From NCBI GenBank assembly GCA_026014745.1, contig JAOZHS010000001.1, positions 992,001 to 1,056,000 of the forward strand: DNA of 64,000 nt, given 5' to 3'. The notes beneath the pieces are model-generated. The model had not been told where the DNA came from, ran no database searches, and was given only the letters and a program-made list of their open reading frames with translations. A program made the translations under genes and the position numbers. The DNA comes from Candidatus Bathyarchaeota archaeon. Its GTDB lineage: Archaea; Thermoproteota; Bathyarchaeia; Bathyarchaeales; Bathycorpusculaceae. Below are positions 16,141 through 25,195 of this stretch, in pieces; the first letter of the stretch is position 1; every line of letters begins with the position of its first letter.

Positions 16141-18609
16141 TCAATACTCCGGTTTTATGGTAACTTCGCTTTGCCCCACTTGGCGTCCTTCTGCTTTTTC
16201 AGCGACCACTTGGATTTTTTCGATTTTAAGCGTCGCGGCAATGTCTACGCAGCCCGGTTGGATAGCTTTGGCAGTGGCTTCGTCTTTGGCATAGATTGTT
16301 AATTGTTTGATGGGGGCGTTTAGGGGGAGTTTCTTTTCGGCTTTGTCGCGGCGGACTTCGCTCATGATGGCGGTGACTAAGTCGCCGTCCCGTTCTGCTG
16401 CTTCGTCGATTAGTGCGGGGTTGTATTTGGGCCAAGCGGAGACTTGGATACTTGGGTAGCCTTTGCCGTCTTTGTACATGTACTGGTAAATCTCCTCAGT
16501 CATGTGCGGCACCACAGGCGACAACAGTTGAAGCATGCGGTAGAGCACCTCATAGAGGGTGCGTTGTGCTGCTGCGGCGTTGGCTTCTCCGTAGGCTTCG
16601 GGGCGGTAGAGGCGGTCTTTGACGGCTTCCACATAGAAGTCGCAGAACACGTGCCAGGTGAAGTTGCGGATGTCTTCCACTGCGATGTTGAATTGGCATT
16701 TCTCGAAGGATTCGGTTACTTTTTTGGTGATGTTTTCGGTTTTGCTCAAAATCCACCTGTCGAGAAGTTGATACTCGGGTTGGACTGTGCTTTTAGGGTC
16801 ATAGTTAGCAAGCAGGTTGCTTGCAAATCCCGAAGCATTCCAAAGCTTAACCAGAAAACGTCTGCCGTATTCGACGTCTTGGACGCGGTAGGGGATGTCT
16901 GAGCCTGTTGCTCCTCCGCCTGCTGCCCATTGGCGTACTGCGTCGGCGCCGTTTTTGTTGAGTGTTTCGGGTGCGGCGGCGTAGTTTTTGAGTGATTTGC
17001 TCATTTTTCTGCCGTCTGCGCCAAGCACCATGCCGTTTATGAGTACGCTGTTGAAGGGGCGCTCATCGAAAAGCGCAAGGTGGCGAACCATGAGGTAGTA
17101 TGCCCATGTGCGGATGATGTCGGTGCCTGAGGGGTGCATGCTTGCGGGGAACAGGTGGCGCCAGTCGGGTCGGTCGGGCCAGCCAGCGTGGACGGCACAG
17201 GTTATTGAGCTATCCATCCAGGTGTCCATGACGTCTTGTTCGGGTCGGAAGTCTTTGCCGCCGCATTTGGGGCATGCATCGATTCTGGGGCCTTCGAGTT
17301 TGGGGTCAATTGGAACCCATTCGGATTTGGCGACGATGACTTCGCCGCAGCCCCTGCAGTACCAAACCGGAATCGGAGTGGCGAATAATCTTTGTCGGCT
17401 AATCACCCAGTCCCAGTCTAATGCTTTTGCCCAGTCGATTAGGCGGTTGCGCATGTAATCTGGGTACCAGGGTATGGCGTTAGCGTTTTCCTCAACTTTG
17501 GCGGTTAATTCCATGGTTTTCATGAACCACTGCTTAACCTCGAGGATTTCGACGAGCGTTTTGCATCGTTCGCAGACGCCGACTTCATGCTGAATTTTGT
17601 CACTCTTCTCAAGTAACCCTGCCGCTTTGAGGTCCTCAACTATGGCTGTTCGGGCTTGATTAACGTAGAGACCCGCGTATTTGCAGCCTGCTTCGCTGAT
17701 TTGCCCGTTCTGGGTTATTAGGCGGATGACTGGGAGTTTGTGTTTTATGACTGTTTTGACGTCTTCTTTGTCGCCGTAGGTGCAGATTTGCATCGCTCCC
17801 GTGCCGAACTTGGGGTCAACGGCTTCGTCGGCTATAATGGTGACTTCCCGATTCATCAGGGGCACAGAGATTTTTCTGCCCACATATTTGCTGTAGCGTT
17901 CGTCGTTGGGGTTAACTTCGACGGCGACGCATGCAGGGATGAATTCGGGGCGTGAAGTGGCAATCAAGAGGTAATCTTGGCTGCCTGCAAGGTAGAATTT
18001 GATGTAGTGCAGCATACCTTCTTTTTTGATGTGGTCAACTTCAGCGTCAGCTATGGCGGTTTCGTCTCGGGGGCACCAGTTCACAGGGTGCGTGCCTTGG
18101 TACATGAAGCCTTTTTGGTAAAGTTGGATGAAACTGAGCTGTGTGCGACGCCAATAATCGGGGTTCATCGTTTTGTACTCTGTTGTCCAGTCGATGGATG
18201 CGCCGAGTTTGAGGATGCCATCTTTCATCATGGCAATATACTTCTCGACTAAAGCCATACACATGTTGCGGAATTGGTCGGAGGGCAGGTCGCGTTTGCG
18301 GATGTTATTGGCTTTTTCAACTTGGATTTCTATGCCTAAACCGTGGCAGTCCCAGCCCTGTGGGAACAGCACGTTGTAGCCTTGCATGCGTTTGAAGCGG
18401 GCTACCATGTCAAAGTAGGTCCAGTTCAAAACGTTGCCCATGTGGAGTTCGCCGCTGGGGTAAGGAGGCGGCGTGTCGATGCTAAATGGCTGGCGGGTTT
18501 TGTCGTTCCAGTCGTAGTGGTAGATGCCCATCTCTTCCCATTTGGCTTGCCATTTGGCTTCGATTTCGTTGTGATTGTATTCTTTAGGCAAAGGCTGCAT
18601 GAATATCAT
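16141..18609 (-). CDS. valS: Valyl-tRNA synthetase
   Basis: The 822-residue class I synthetase has the HIGH-type motif in 'PYPSGELHMGNVLNW' near residue 50 and KMSKS in 'GRKMSKSLKN' near residue 540. An inserted editing (CP1) domain and two zinc-binding Cys pairs (CERC; CRGC ... CPKCGG) lie between them, followed by an anticodon-binding domain from about residue 620. The length fits archaeal ValRS. It starts at ATG 18609, with a second in-frame ATG at 18600. It is upstream partner of nadX. Confidence 0.96.
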   Translation of the reverse strand: MIFMQPLPKEYNHNEIEAKWQAKWEEMGIYHYDWNDKTRQPFSIDTPPPYPSGELHMGNVLNWTYFDMVARFKRMQGYNVLFPQGWDCHGLGIEIQVEKANNIRKRDLPSDQFRNMCMALVEKYIAMMKDGILKLGASIDWTTEYKTMNPDYWRRTQLSFIQLYQKGFMYQGTHPVNWCPRDETAIADAEVDHIKKEGMLHYIKFYLAGSQDYLLIATSRPEFIPACVAVEVNPNDERYSKYVGRKISVPLMNREVTIIADEAVDPKFGTGAMQICTYGDKEDVKTVIKHKLPVIRLITQNGQISEAGCKYAGLYVNQARTAIVEDLKAAGLLEKSDKIQHEVGVCERCKTLVEILEVKQWFMKTMELTAKVEENANAIPWYPDYMRNRLIDWAKALDWDWVISRQRLFATPIPVWYCRGCGEVIVAKSEWVPIDPKLEGPRIDACPKCGGKDFRPEQDVMDTWMDSSITCAVHAGWPDRPDWRHLFPASMHPSGTDIIRTWAYYLMVRHLALFDERPFNSVLINGMVLGADGRKMSKSLKNYAAAPETLNKNGADAVRQWAAGGGATGSDIPYRVQDVEYGRRFLVKLWNASGFASNLLANYDPKSTVQPEYQLLDRWILSKTENITKKVTESFEKCQFNIAVEDIRNFTWHVFCDFYVEAVKDRLYRPEAYGEANAAAAQRTLYEVLYRMLQLLSPVVPHMTEEIYQYMYKDGKGYPSIQVSAWPKYNPALIDEAAERDGDLVTAIMSEVRRDKAEKKLPLNAPIKQLTIYAKDEATAKAIQPGCVDIAATLKIEKIQVVAEKAEGRQVGQSEVTIKPEY

Positions 18610-18759
18610 TATCCCTAATTACTGTTACTGCTATTACTGTTTTGACTTTAGCAAGACGAAAATAGCACCTAAAAACATTACCCCACGCAAAAAAGGAAAG
18701 CGGTTTTTCGGAGGGTAAAAGCATATTAGTGCTCAAAAAAAATACCTACAGGGATATTA

Positions 18760-19317
18760 ATGGATGGACAAATCGCTGAAGTTACCAAAAAGCCATCTTT
18801 GAGGAAACTAAAACAGTTCATTGATAAGGGCGGTTATTCGACTTTGGAAAGAATGGGCGAGGGCAAAACTTCTGAAGAGCGCCAGATTGATGGATGGAAA
18901 CAACATGGAATAATAACCCTGCTTGTAAAACAGACAGGCATCGCTGAGAGCACCTTGACAATGATAAAGACCCGTTTTCCCACCTCAAAAACTGCGGGAT
19001 TAGACCTAGTCTGGATTAACAAAGAAAACCTCGAGAAGCTCAACCACGCCAGAGAGAAGTTATTAGTGGCAGAAAAATACCTAGAACGTATCAATAGTAT
19101 TGTTTCTCGGTCTATAATTGTTGATTCTAACCTGATTAGAATGCAGCAGGTGGTTGCAGGCAAAAGCGCCGATGAAGCCTTCAAAAATGCAGTTAGCGCA
19201 GCTATTGCAAATATAGATAAACATCCAATAAGTGAATTAACAGCTAACATCTTGGTTGATTTAAGAAATACTCGCTCTATAATTAGCGATGTTCAATTTA
19301 GCGCTAAAACCTTATGA
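18760..19317 (+). CDS. Hypothetical helical protein
   Basis: The 185-residue protein is predicted mostly helical and charged, without a signal peptide or membrane segment. Residues 40-90 resemble a helix-turn-helix ('ITLLVKQTGIAESTLTMIKTRF'), so DNA binding is possible. It starts at ATG 18760 with only a weak ribosome site. It is a single gene divergent from valS. I do not recognise the family. Confidence 0.6.
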   Translation: MDGQIAEVTKKPSLRKLKQFIDKGGYSTLERMGEGKTSEERQIDGWKQHGIITLLVKQTGIAESTLTMIKTRFPTSKTAGLDLVWINKENLEKLNHAREKLLVAEKYLERINSIVSRSIIVDSNLIRMQQVVAGKSADEAFKNAVSAAIANIDKHPISELTANILVDLRNTRSIISDVQFSAKTL

Positions 19318-19393
19318 TTTATGGATTACTGGGCGTAAATTACCACATCATTATCCCGAGGGTCGTAATGCTTTAACAAGACTCCGTTAGAAC

Positions 19394-19530
19394 CTAAAAA
19401 CATACTATCCCCGTTATTGCGGCAGCAATTGATAATCCCACAATTATTATCCATTCAAAAGAAAAGCCATTTGGCTGTTTGTTTGATGTAGCGTTTGTTT
19501 GCTGATCTGCCCTTTTGGGTTAACCAGCCG
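19394..19530 (-). pseudogene. Possible remnant of a surface-protein C-terminal anchor
   Basis: On the minus strand a frame of about 40 residues encodes a polar Asn/Thr/Gln-rich stalk followed by 'FSFEWIIIVGLSIAAAITG' and a stop at 19394-19396. This is the stalk-plus-membrane-helix design of surface proteins elsewhere in the window. An in-frame stop precedes it and no start or secreted domain is seen upstream, so it looks like a decayed fragment. The rest of the gap from 19318 to 19642 holds nothing I can support. Confidence 0.3.
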
Positions 19531-19642
19531 CCGCCAAAGCCTCCGAGAAGAAGCTGAACACGCAGTACAGTCCCCTGCCCATGTTGCCAAAAAAGCCTTT
19601 TTTTGCATTGACAATTTTCGCAGTCAAAAAACCCTAAATCTG

Positions 19643-20398
19643 ATGACCAACAAAGCATCTCCCATGAGCAGCGACCTATCAAACCTCTACAAAATCCTCA
19701 AAGACCCAAATCGCCAAACCATCATCGGCATCCTTCAAGCCAAAGGTGCCGTCTCCTACACGGAGCTACTTGAAGCCAGCGAATCTGGCAGTACGGGGCT
19801 ACTAAACTACCATCTAAAAGTACTAGGTGACCTTGTGGAGAAAAACGGCGACGGGCAGTACAGGCTAAGTGAGAAAGGCAAAGTCGCCTCTTCAGTGCTG
19901 CACAGTTTCCCACCCCAAGCTGAATTAGCACGCAAACGCCGAGCCCAAAAAATTTACTGGTCTCTTTTGGCTGTGGGGCAAATTGTGCTTCTGGCAAGCT
20001 TTGTCGTAGTCTACTTTCTGGGTTTAATCGACGTTTTCAGGCTTGTTCAGGCATGCATTGCTTGCGCCGTATTTTTGCCGATGTCGTATTTTGGGTACAA
20101 GTCAATGGTTAATCCGCCGCCGTTTGGCTCGGACCGCATGAAACGCCGTATGCGCATCGTTTACCCTTTTGGTGGAGCGATACTGGCTTTTACCTTGGCT
20201 TTTCTGGGTGTTGGGCTGGTGCTGGGCACCTTTGCAAGACCGCTTCTTAGGTACTTCTGGACTACCGAGTACTGGGTGTTCATGGTAGTTGTTGCTCCCG
20301 CCTTGGGCGCCGCTTTGGGATACTGGGTGGGAAAACGCAACGGGTTTAACAAGCCGAAGTGGGCGGTTTGGATAGACGAAAAAACAGGCTTCTCTTAA
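19643..20398 (+). CDS. Membrane-anchored ArsR-like winged-helix regulator
   Basis: From ATG 19643 (or ATG 19664) the protein has an ArsR-type winged helix at about residues 10-85 ('LYKILKDPNRQTIIGILQAKGAVSYTELLEA', then 'GLLNYHLKVLGDLVEK'). A C-terminal region with four membrane helices follows from about residue 105. The frame is open back to 19499, but that extra part looks non-coding. It could sense a membrane signal and act on DNA close to the membrane. The targets are unknown. Confidence 0.7.
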   Translation: MTNKASPMSSDLSNLYKILKDPNRQTIIGILQAKGAVSYTELLEASESGSTGLLNYHLKVLGDLVEKNGDGQYRLSEKGKVASSVLHSFPPQAELARKRRAQKIYWSLLAVGQIVLLASFVVVYFLGLIDVFRLVQACIACAVFLPMSYFGYKSMVNPPPFGSDRMKRRMRIVYPFGGAILAFTLAFLGVGLVLGTFARPLLRYFWTTEYWVFMVVVAPALGAALGYWVGKRNGFNKPKWAVWIDEKTGFS

Positions 20399-20463
20399 TT
20401 ATTGGTTTTAAATGGTATCGTAAAACTAATATCTTCCAAACCTGCATTAAATCAATCTTAGTT

Positions 20464-20551
20464 CTTGGGGAGCTGGGAAATGACCCGGCTGAGAGGACAG
20501 TCCCTTCTGTCGACCCGATGAACCTGAACCAGGTAATACTGGCGGAGGGAA
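20464..20551 (+). ncRNA. TPP (thiamine pyrophosphate) riboswitch
   Basis: The leader of the thiT operon has the THI-box core: GGGGAGC, then CTGAGA at about 20489-20494, a side hairpin GACAG/CTGTC, ACCC, GAACCTGA, and the closing GGTAATACTGGCGGAGGGA. A TATA-like TTTTAAATGG at about 20405-20415 fits transcription starting shortly before the aptamer. The 3' conserved GGAGG (20544-20548) is also the ribosome site for the GTG at 20559, so ligand binding should hide it and block translation directly. Confidence 0.92.
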
Positions 20552-20558
20552 ACACATA

Positions 20559-21119
20559 GTGCAAACAAACAATCCAGACTCTACGTATAAGAAAAATAAT
20601 TATCAAACCTCTTTTAAAAACCCAAAAGTTTTAGCTGAAATGGCTATCTTCACCGCGTTGGCGACGGCGCTAAGCGCAATCGTTGTTTACGTGATGCCTC
20701 AGGGTGGCTCCATCACTTTGGCTTCCATGGTGCCCATCATTTGGTTGGCGCTGCGCAGAGGACCCAAAGTCGGCATAGTCACCGCCTTAATCTATGGCTG
20801 CATACAATTCGCAATGCTGCCCTACGCAATAGACCCCGTGCAGGTGCTGCTCGATTATCCCTTAGCGTTTGGCGTTTTGGGACTCGCTGGCTTCTCCCCA
20901 AGGCACCCTGCAGTTGGCGCAACCGTGGGCGTCTCTCTGCGGTTTGTCATGAGCTTCATCTCAGGCGCCGTCTACTGGGCACCCATCTATGCCCCAGACG
21001 TTAACCCCTACATTTACTCTGCAGTCTATAACGGAAGCTATATGCTGCCCGAGTTGGCTATTACAGTGTTTGTAATTTTGCTCTTACAAGCAAGCAAAAC
21101 GCTGAAGGTTTATCTCTAA
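20559..21119 (+). CDS. thiT: Thiamine ECF transporter substrate-binding protein ThiT
   Basis: The 186-residue protein has six hydrophobic helices and ThiT-family segments 'MPQGGSITLASMVPIIW' and 'LDYPLAFGVLGLAG', which line the thiamine pocket in this family. It starts at GTG 20559, 8 bases after the riboswitch ribosome site. It would need an ECF energising module (EcfA/A'/T), which is not in the window. The TPP riboswitch upstream independently supports thiamine as substrate. Confidence 0.92.
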   Translation: MQTNNPDSTYKKNNYQTSFKNPKVLAEMAIFTALATALSAIVVYVMPQGGSITLASMVPIIWLALRRGPKVGIVTALIYGCIQFAMLPYAIDPVQVLLDYPLAFGVLGLAGFSPRHPAVGATVGVSLRFVMSFISGAVYWAPIYAPDVNPYIYSAVYNGSYMLPELAITVFVILLLQASKTLKVYL

Positions 21120-22121
21120 ATGGGCAAGCTGTCCGCGGAAGAACTCCAAAAAATGCTCGGATGCATCAAACCCGACCCAAGGGTGATAATTCCGCCCCTG
21201 ATAGGCTACGATACGGGGGTGCATCGCATAGGCGACCAATATCTTGTGGTAGCCACAGACCCCTGCACAGGCGTCCCCCCTGAGTGGTTCGGCTGGTTAC
21301 TCATCAACTACGCCGCCTCAGACGTAGCCCTCTCGGGCGCCAAACCCCAATTTTGTACCATAACCCTGCTTGGACCACGCCCCACAGCACCCGAGAAATT
21401 TCAAATGCTGATGAAGCAGACTTGCCAAGCCGCAGACGAACTCGATATTGCCATCGTGAGGGGTCACACGGGCATGTATGACAGCCTAAAAGACCTCCTC
21501 GGCGTCTGCACTGTATATGGCACCGTGGAACCCAAGCGGCTAATAACTTCTGGTGGAGCCCAACCCGGCGACCTCATCTTGTGCACGAAGCCTTTGGGGT
21601 TAGAGACACTCACAAACTTTGCTCTGACCCACACTCAAGTTGCAGAGCGGCTTTTTGGGAAAGAACGTTCCTCTGAGTTTGCGGGGTTGGTTCGGATGCA
21701 GAGCTGCGTTAAAGAAGCCCTTGAACTCGCAAAAATAAGCGGGGTTCATGCGATGCATGATGCCACGGAGGGCGGGTTCGTATCGGCACTCAACGAACTG
21801 GCTGGGGCATCCAAAGTTGGGTTACGATTAACTTGGACAAACATACCTGTGCCCGTGGAGGTTTCTGCGCTTAAGGTGCATTTTAGTCTCAGCGATGAGC
21901 AGGTGTTGGCGTTGTCTTCGACGGGCACCATACTTGGGGCGGTAGCGCCAGAAGCCAAAGCAGCCGTAGTGGCGACCTTGGAAAAGTTGGGGTTACGCGC
22001 CAGTTTTATCGGAGAATTCACCCCAAACAAAGAAGAAAGAATCTTGGTCAAGGAAGCCGTGGACTTGGCATTTCCCAACCGAGCCGACGACCCCTACACC
22101 ATGATGATGGCTACCGCTTAA
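21120..22121 (+). CDS. PurM/HypE-fold AIR synthase-related protein
   Basis: The 333-residue protein starts immediately after the thiT stop, so it is in the riboswitch-controlled operon. It carries PurM-superfamily marks: 'VVATDPCTG', 'NYAASDVALSGAKPQF' and 'MHDATEGG' (the HypE/SelD/ThiL-type Asp-Gly element). Members bind ATP and include thiamine-monophosphate kinase ThiL and hydrogenase factor HypE. It lacks the exact ThiL and HypE C-terminal signatures I know. The thiT linkage and riboswitch suggest a role in thiamine metabolism, but this is inference. Its end overlaps the convergent ATP-grasp gene by 11 bases. Confidence 0.75.
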   Translation: MGKLSAEELQKMLGCIKPDPRVIIPPLIGYDTGVHRIGDQYLVVATDPCTGVPPEWFGWLLINYAASDVALSGAKPQFCTITLLGPRPTAPEKFQMLMKQTCQAADELDIAIVRGHTGMYDSLKDLLGVCTVYGTVEPKRLITSGGAQPGDLILCTKPLGLETLTNFALTHTQVAERLFGKERSSEFAGLVRMQSCVKEALELAKISGVHAMHDATEGGFVSALNELAGASKVGLRLTWTNIPVPVEVSALKVHFSLSDEQVLALSSTGTILGAVAPEAKAAVVATLEKLGLRASFIGEFTPNKEERILVKEAVDLAFPNRADDPYTMMMATA

Positions 22122-22989
22122 GTTCTGAGAGCACAAACTTGACGAGTTCATCGCCAATGTTAACTTTAGAGACGACTTGTAGCCCTTTCCAGCCGGGTTG
22201 ACTATTCACATCCACAATTCGTGGGCCATTTGGTCCTTCCAAGATGTCTACACCTGCAACTTTGCAACCCACTGCCTTTGCGGCTTTGATGGCTATCTCT
22301 TCATATTCTTTACTTATCTGCTCGGGCGCTGGGCGGGCTCCTTGGCTGTAGTTGGTTTTCCAGCCTGTGGCTACGCGACGCATGGATGCGATGACTTGGT
22401 TGCCTAAGACGAAGGCGCGTATGTCGCTGTGACCGTGTTCAACGAATTCTTGCATGTAAATGACGCCGTGATGGAATGTGATGGCTTTGAAGATGGTGTC
22501 GGCGATGTCTATGTCGTTGACGCGTGTGGCTCCTTGTCCGCGGCTGCCAAAGATGGGTTTGACGACTACGTCGCCGCCGAGTTCATGGAATGCCTTGATG
22601 GCTTCATTCACGCTTTCCGTGGCGAGGGTGCGGGGGACTGGGACGCCTACGTCTTCGAGCAGGGCAAGGATGTCGTATTTGTCAACGCAGTGCTCAATTG
22701 CGGTTGGTGGGTTGACCATGTAGAAGCCTTGGCGTTCCAGCTTGTAGAGCATATCCATGCGAAAAACGAGTTCTTCGAGGCTGCCGCGTCCGATGGGGCG
22801 GATAATTAGCGCGTCGAGGTCGTCGATTATGCTTGTTCCGTTAACTTTAAAGTAGGGTCTGTAGGCTATGCGCGCTACGAGGCGTGGGAAGGTGAAGCAT
22901 TCGTAGGGGATGCCGCGTTTGGTTAGGGCTTCGCGGACCTGCGTGCTGCTCCAAGCTTCGGGGTTACGGGTCATGATGCCGAATTTCAT
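22111..22989 (-). CDS. RimK-like ATP-grasp glutamate ligase (MptN/CofF-like)
   Basis: The 292-residue protein has an ATP-grasp fold: the 'VVVKPIFGSRGQGATRV' phosphate-binding loop at about residues 138-154, 'RAFVLGNQVIASMRR', and the metal-binding end 'PRIVDVNSQPGWKGLQ'. Close families include tetrahydromethanopterin:alpha-L-glutamate ligase (MptN), coenzyme F420 gamma-glutamyl ligase CofF and RimK/LysX. The overall pattern looks nearest to MptN, which would add glutamate to make tetrahydrosarcinapterin, but sequence alone does not settle the acceptor. Confidence 0.8.
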   Translation of the reverse strand: MKFGIMTRNPEAWSSTQVREALTKRGIPYECFTFPRLVARIAYRPYFKVNGTSIIDDLDALIIRPIGRGSLEELVFRMDMLYKLERQGFYMVNPPTAIEHCVDKYDILALLEDVGVPVPRTLATESVNEAIKAFHELGGDVVVKPIFGSRGQGATRVNDIDIADTIFKAITFHHGVIYMQEFVEHGHSDIRAFVLGNQVIASMRRVATGWKTNYSQGARPAPEQISKEYEEIAIKAAKAVGCKVAGVDILEGPNGPRIVDVNSQPGWKGLQVVSKVNIGDELVKFVLSELKR

Positions 22990-23107
22990 TGAGGTCGGTC
23001 CTTGGGTAGAAAGATGCTGAGGGATTAAGCTCTTAAAGTTTCCGTGGCAAAATGCTTGTTAATTCAAACTTCTGGCTTCATGCAAGAATATGATAGCTAA
23101 AGTTTGG

Positions 23108-25075
23108 TCACATCTTAATTTTTTCTAGTCGTAGGGTGTTTAGGAGTAGGAGCATGGTTAAGCCGTCGTCGCCTGAAGCCACCGTAAACCACAGCGGCGT
23201 CAACCCCAACATGCCCAAAGCGCCCAACACAAACTTGATGATCAGCGACGCGGCGATGTTTTGTTTGGCGATGACCATGGTTTTTTGGCTTAGCCTGAGC
23301 AGATAGGGGATTTGGGCAAGTTCATCTTTGACCAGCACCACATCGGCTGACTCTAAAGCAACATCTACTCCCCGCGCCCCCATGGCAATGCCCACATCAG
23401 ACGCAGCTAAGGCGGGTGCATCGTTGACTCCGTCGCCCACCATAGCCACCAACCCATCCTTACCCTTCATGTCCTCTATGCATTGCAGCTTATCTTCAGG
23501 GAACAAGTCGGCGTGTACGTCATCGATGCCTATTGACTGGGCGGTGTCTTTGGCGATGGCTTCTTTGTCGCCTGTTAGCATGGTGGTTGTGATGTGTTGA
23601 TGCTTTAGTAGGCGTATTGAGCGTTTGGCGTCTTCTCGGACTTCATCTATCACGCAAACCGCCGCCATAGTCTGCTTCCCAACCGAAATGCAAACCGCCG
23701 TATGCATATCTCCCTCTTCAAGCATGAAAGGCTCGTTGCAGTTGCATTCCAACTCCTTCATGAATTCGAGGTTGCCGATGGCTACGTGTTTGTCTTCAAC
23801 CATGCCCACAATGCCTTTACCGGGGACTTCTACGATGTCGGTGACTTTGACTTTGCTAAGATCTATGCCCCGTTCTACGGCTCGGCGCACGATAGCTTGG
23901 GCAATGGGGTGGTTGGAGTATTGGTCAAGGGCAGCCGCGTAGGTTAGGGCTTCGTTTTCTGCACGGGAAATATCCACTCGCCGTACTTCGTGCACGGCTT
24001 GGCGTCCCAGTGTGAGGGTGCCTGTTTTGTCAAATACGACCCGTTTTACCTGTGCGAGTTTTTCGATGAAGATGCCGCCTTTGATGATTACGCCCCGTTT
24101 GGCTGCGATGGTTATGGCTATGAATATGGTTGCGGGAACCGAGATGATGAATGCGCTGGGGCAGGAAACCACGAGCAGGATAAGGCTGCGGTAGAACCAT
24201 GTTTGGAAGTCGCCGCCCGCCAGATACGGCATCGCCACCGCAGTAAAAACCGCCAAGGCGATAACGATGGGCACGTAAATCTTTGCAAAGCGATCTACCA
24301 GCCGCTCAATGGTGGCTTTGCGTTTCTGCGACTCAATCACCAACTGCACAATCCGCGAAACCAACGTCTCCGTCGATTTCTTGGTGACTTCAACACGTAA
24401 AACGCCTGTGCTGTTGAGGGTGCCCGCATAGACGCAGTCGTTAACTCTTTTGGGCACTGGCACCGACTCACCCGTAACCAAAGCTTGGTCTACATGGGAG
24501 AAGCCTTCGATGACATTGCCGTCAAGGGGGATACGTTCGCCGGGTCGCACCAAAATCACCGCGCCCGTGCCTACGTCGCTGACGTTGGCGCTTTTTTCTC
24601 CGTCTGCGGTTATGATGCGGGCGCGTTCGGGGATAACTTTGCTGATTTTCTCAACGGTGCGTCTGGCGCGGAGTTGTATGTAGCCCTCAAAATATTCTGC
24701 GAGACAGTAGAGGAACAACACCGTGGCGGCTTCGAAGCGGTAATCGAGGTAAAGCGCGCCTAGACCCGCGACGGCCATGAGGAATTCGACGCTGAAGCGT
24801 TTCTCTATGACGAGTTCTTTTATGCCTACTACGCCGATGTAGATGGCTACCGTTAGGATGGCTATGTAGTAGAGAATTAGCGAGACTGTGGCAGGTGTGT
24901 TGAGGAGGGGTAGGGTGAAGCCGAGGGGGACGCCTGCGAAGAAGAGGTCGAGGATGCCGCTTATGATTATGGTGGCGATTAGCCATGCGGCGAAGCCTAT
25001 GAGTAAGCTTCGGTTTTCTGCCTCTTCGCCTATTATTTGGGTTTCTGTTTGGGGTTTTTCTTCGCAGGTGGTCAT
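23108..25075 (-). CDS. Heavy-metal P1B-type ATPase with CPS in place of CPC
   Basis: The 655-residue pump has the actuator 'VTGESVPV', phosphorylation motif DKTGTLT, nucleotide-binding 'GNL' region and hinge 'MVGDGVNDAPALAASDVGIAMG'. The transport helix reads 'SCPSAFIISVP', so the second Cys of the usual CPC is Ser. The last helix has 'GDDGLTMLLLLNTLRL', like the GDEGVT region of Zn/Cd/Co pumps. There is no N-terminal metal-binding domain. It is divergent from nikR across 120 bases, so nickel or another divalent ion is a possible substrate. Confidence 0.9.
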   Translation of the reverse strand: MTTCEEKPQTETQIIGEEAENRSLLIGFAAWLIATIIISGILDLFFAGVPLGFTLPLLNTPATVSLILYYIAILTVAIYIGVVGIKELVIEKRFSVEFLMAVAGLGALYLDYRFEAATVLFLYCLAEYFEGYIQLRARRTVEKISKVIPERARIITADGEKSANVSDVGTGAVILVRPGERIPLDGNVIEGFSHVDQALVTGESVPVPKRVNDCVYAGTLNSTGVLRVEVTKKSTETLVSRIVQLVIESQKRKATIERLVDRFAKIYVPIVIALAVFTAVAMPYLAGGDFQTWFYRSLILLVVSCPSAFIISVPATIFIAITIAAKRGVIIKGGIFIEKLAQVKRVVFDKTGTLTLGRQAVHEVRRVDISRAENEALTYAAALDQYSNHPIAQAIVRRAVERGIDLSKVKVTDIVEVPGKGIVGMVEDKHVAIGNLEFMKELECNCNEPFMLEEGDMHTAVCISVGKQTMAAVCVIDEVREDAKRSIRLLKHQHITTTMLTGDKEAIAKDTAQSIGIDDVHADLFPEDKLQCIEDMKGKDGLVAMVGDGVNDAPALAASDVGIAMGARGVDVALESADVVLVKDELAQIPYLLRLSQKTMVIAKQNIAASLIIKFVLGALGMLGLTPLWFTVASGDDGLTMLLLLNTLRLEKIKM

Positions 25076-25162
25076 GGCTTTTCATGCTTCAAAGGGCAAA
25101 AGCGGATATTAAGTTGATGCTAATTTGGCATAGCAAAATATTAATCCACTATTAACTCTAAC

Positions 25163-25172
25163 AACATATGTT
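25163..25172. promoter_or_regulatory. Palindrome in the nikR/P-type ATPase intergenic region
   Basis: AACATATGTT is a perfect 10-base palindrome just before the nikR TATA-like TTAATAATAAATTG (25171-25184), which lies about 20-25 bases before the nikR ATG at 25196, suggesting a leaderless message. A second weaker inverted repeat, TGCTA...TAGCA, lies near 25120-25137 toward the ATPase promoter. Either could be a NikR operator; known NikR sites vary in sequence. Confidence 0.35.
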
Positions 25173-25195
25173 AATAATAAATTGGTTGATCACAC

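Noticed and set aside
16444-16902. 152-residue plus-strand frame opposite valS
   Set aside because: It lies wholly inside conserved valS coding sequence, and its composition is what antisense of a GC-rich gene gives.
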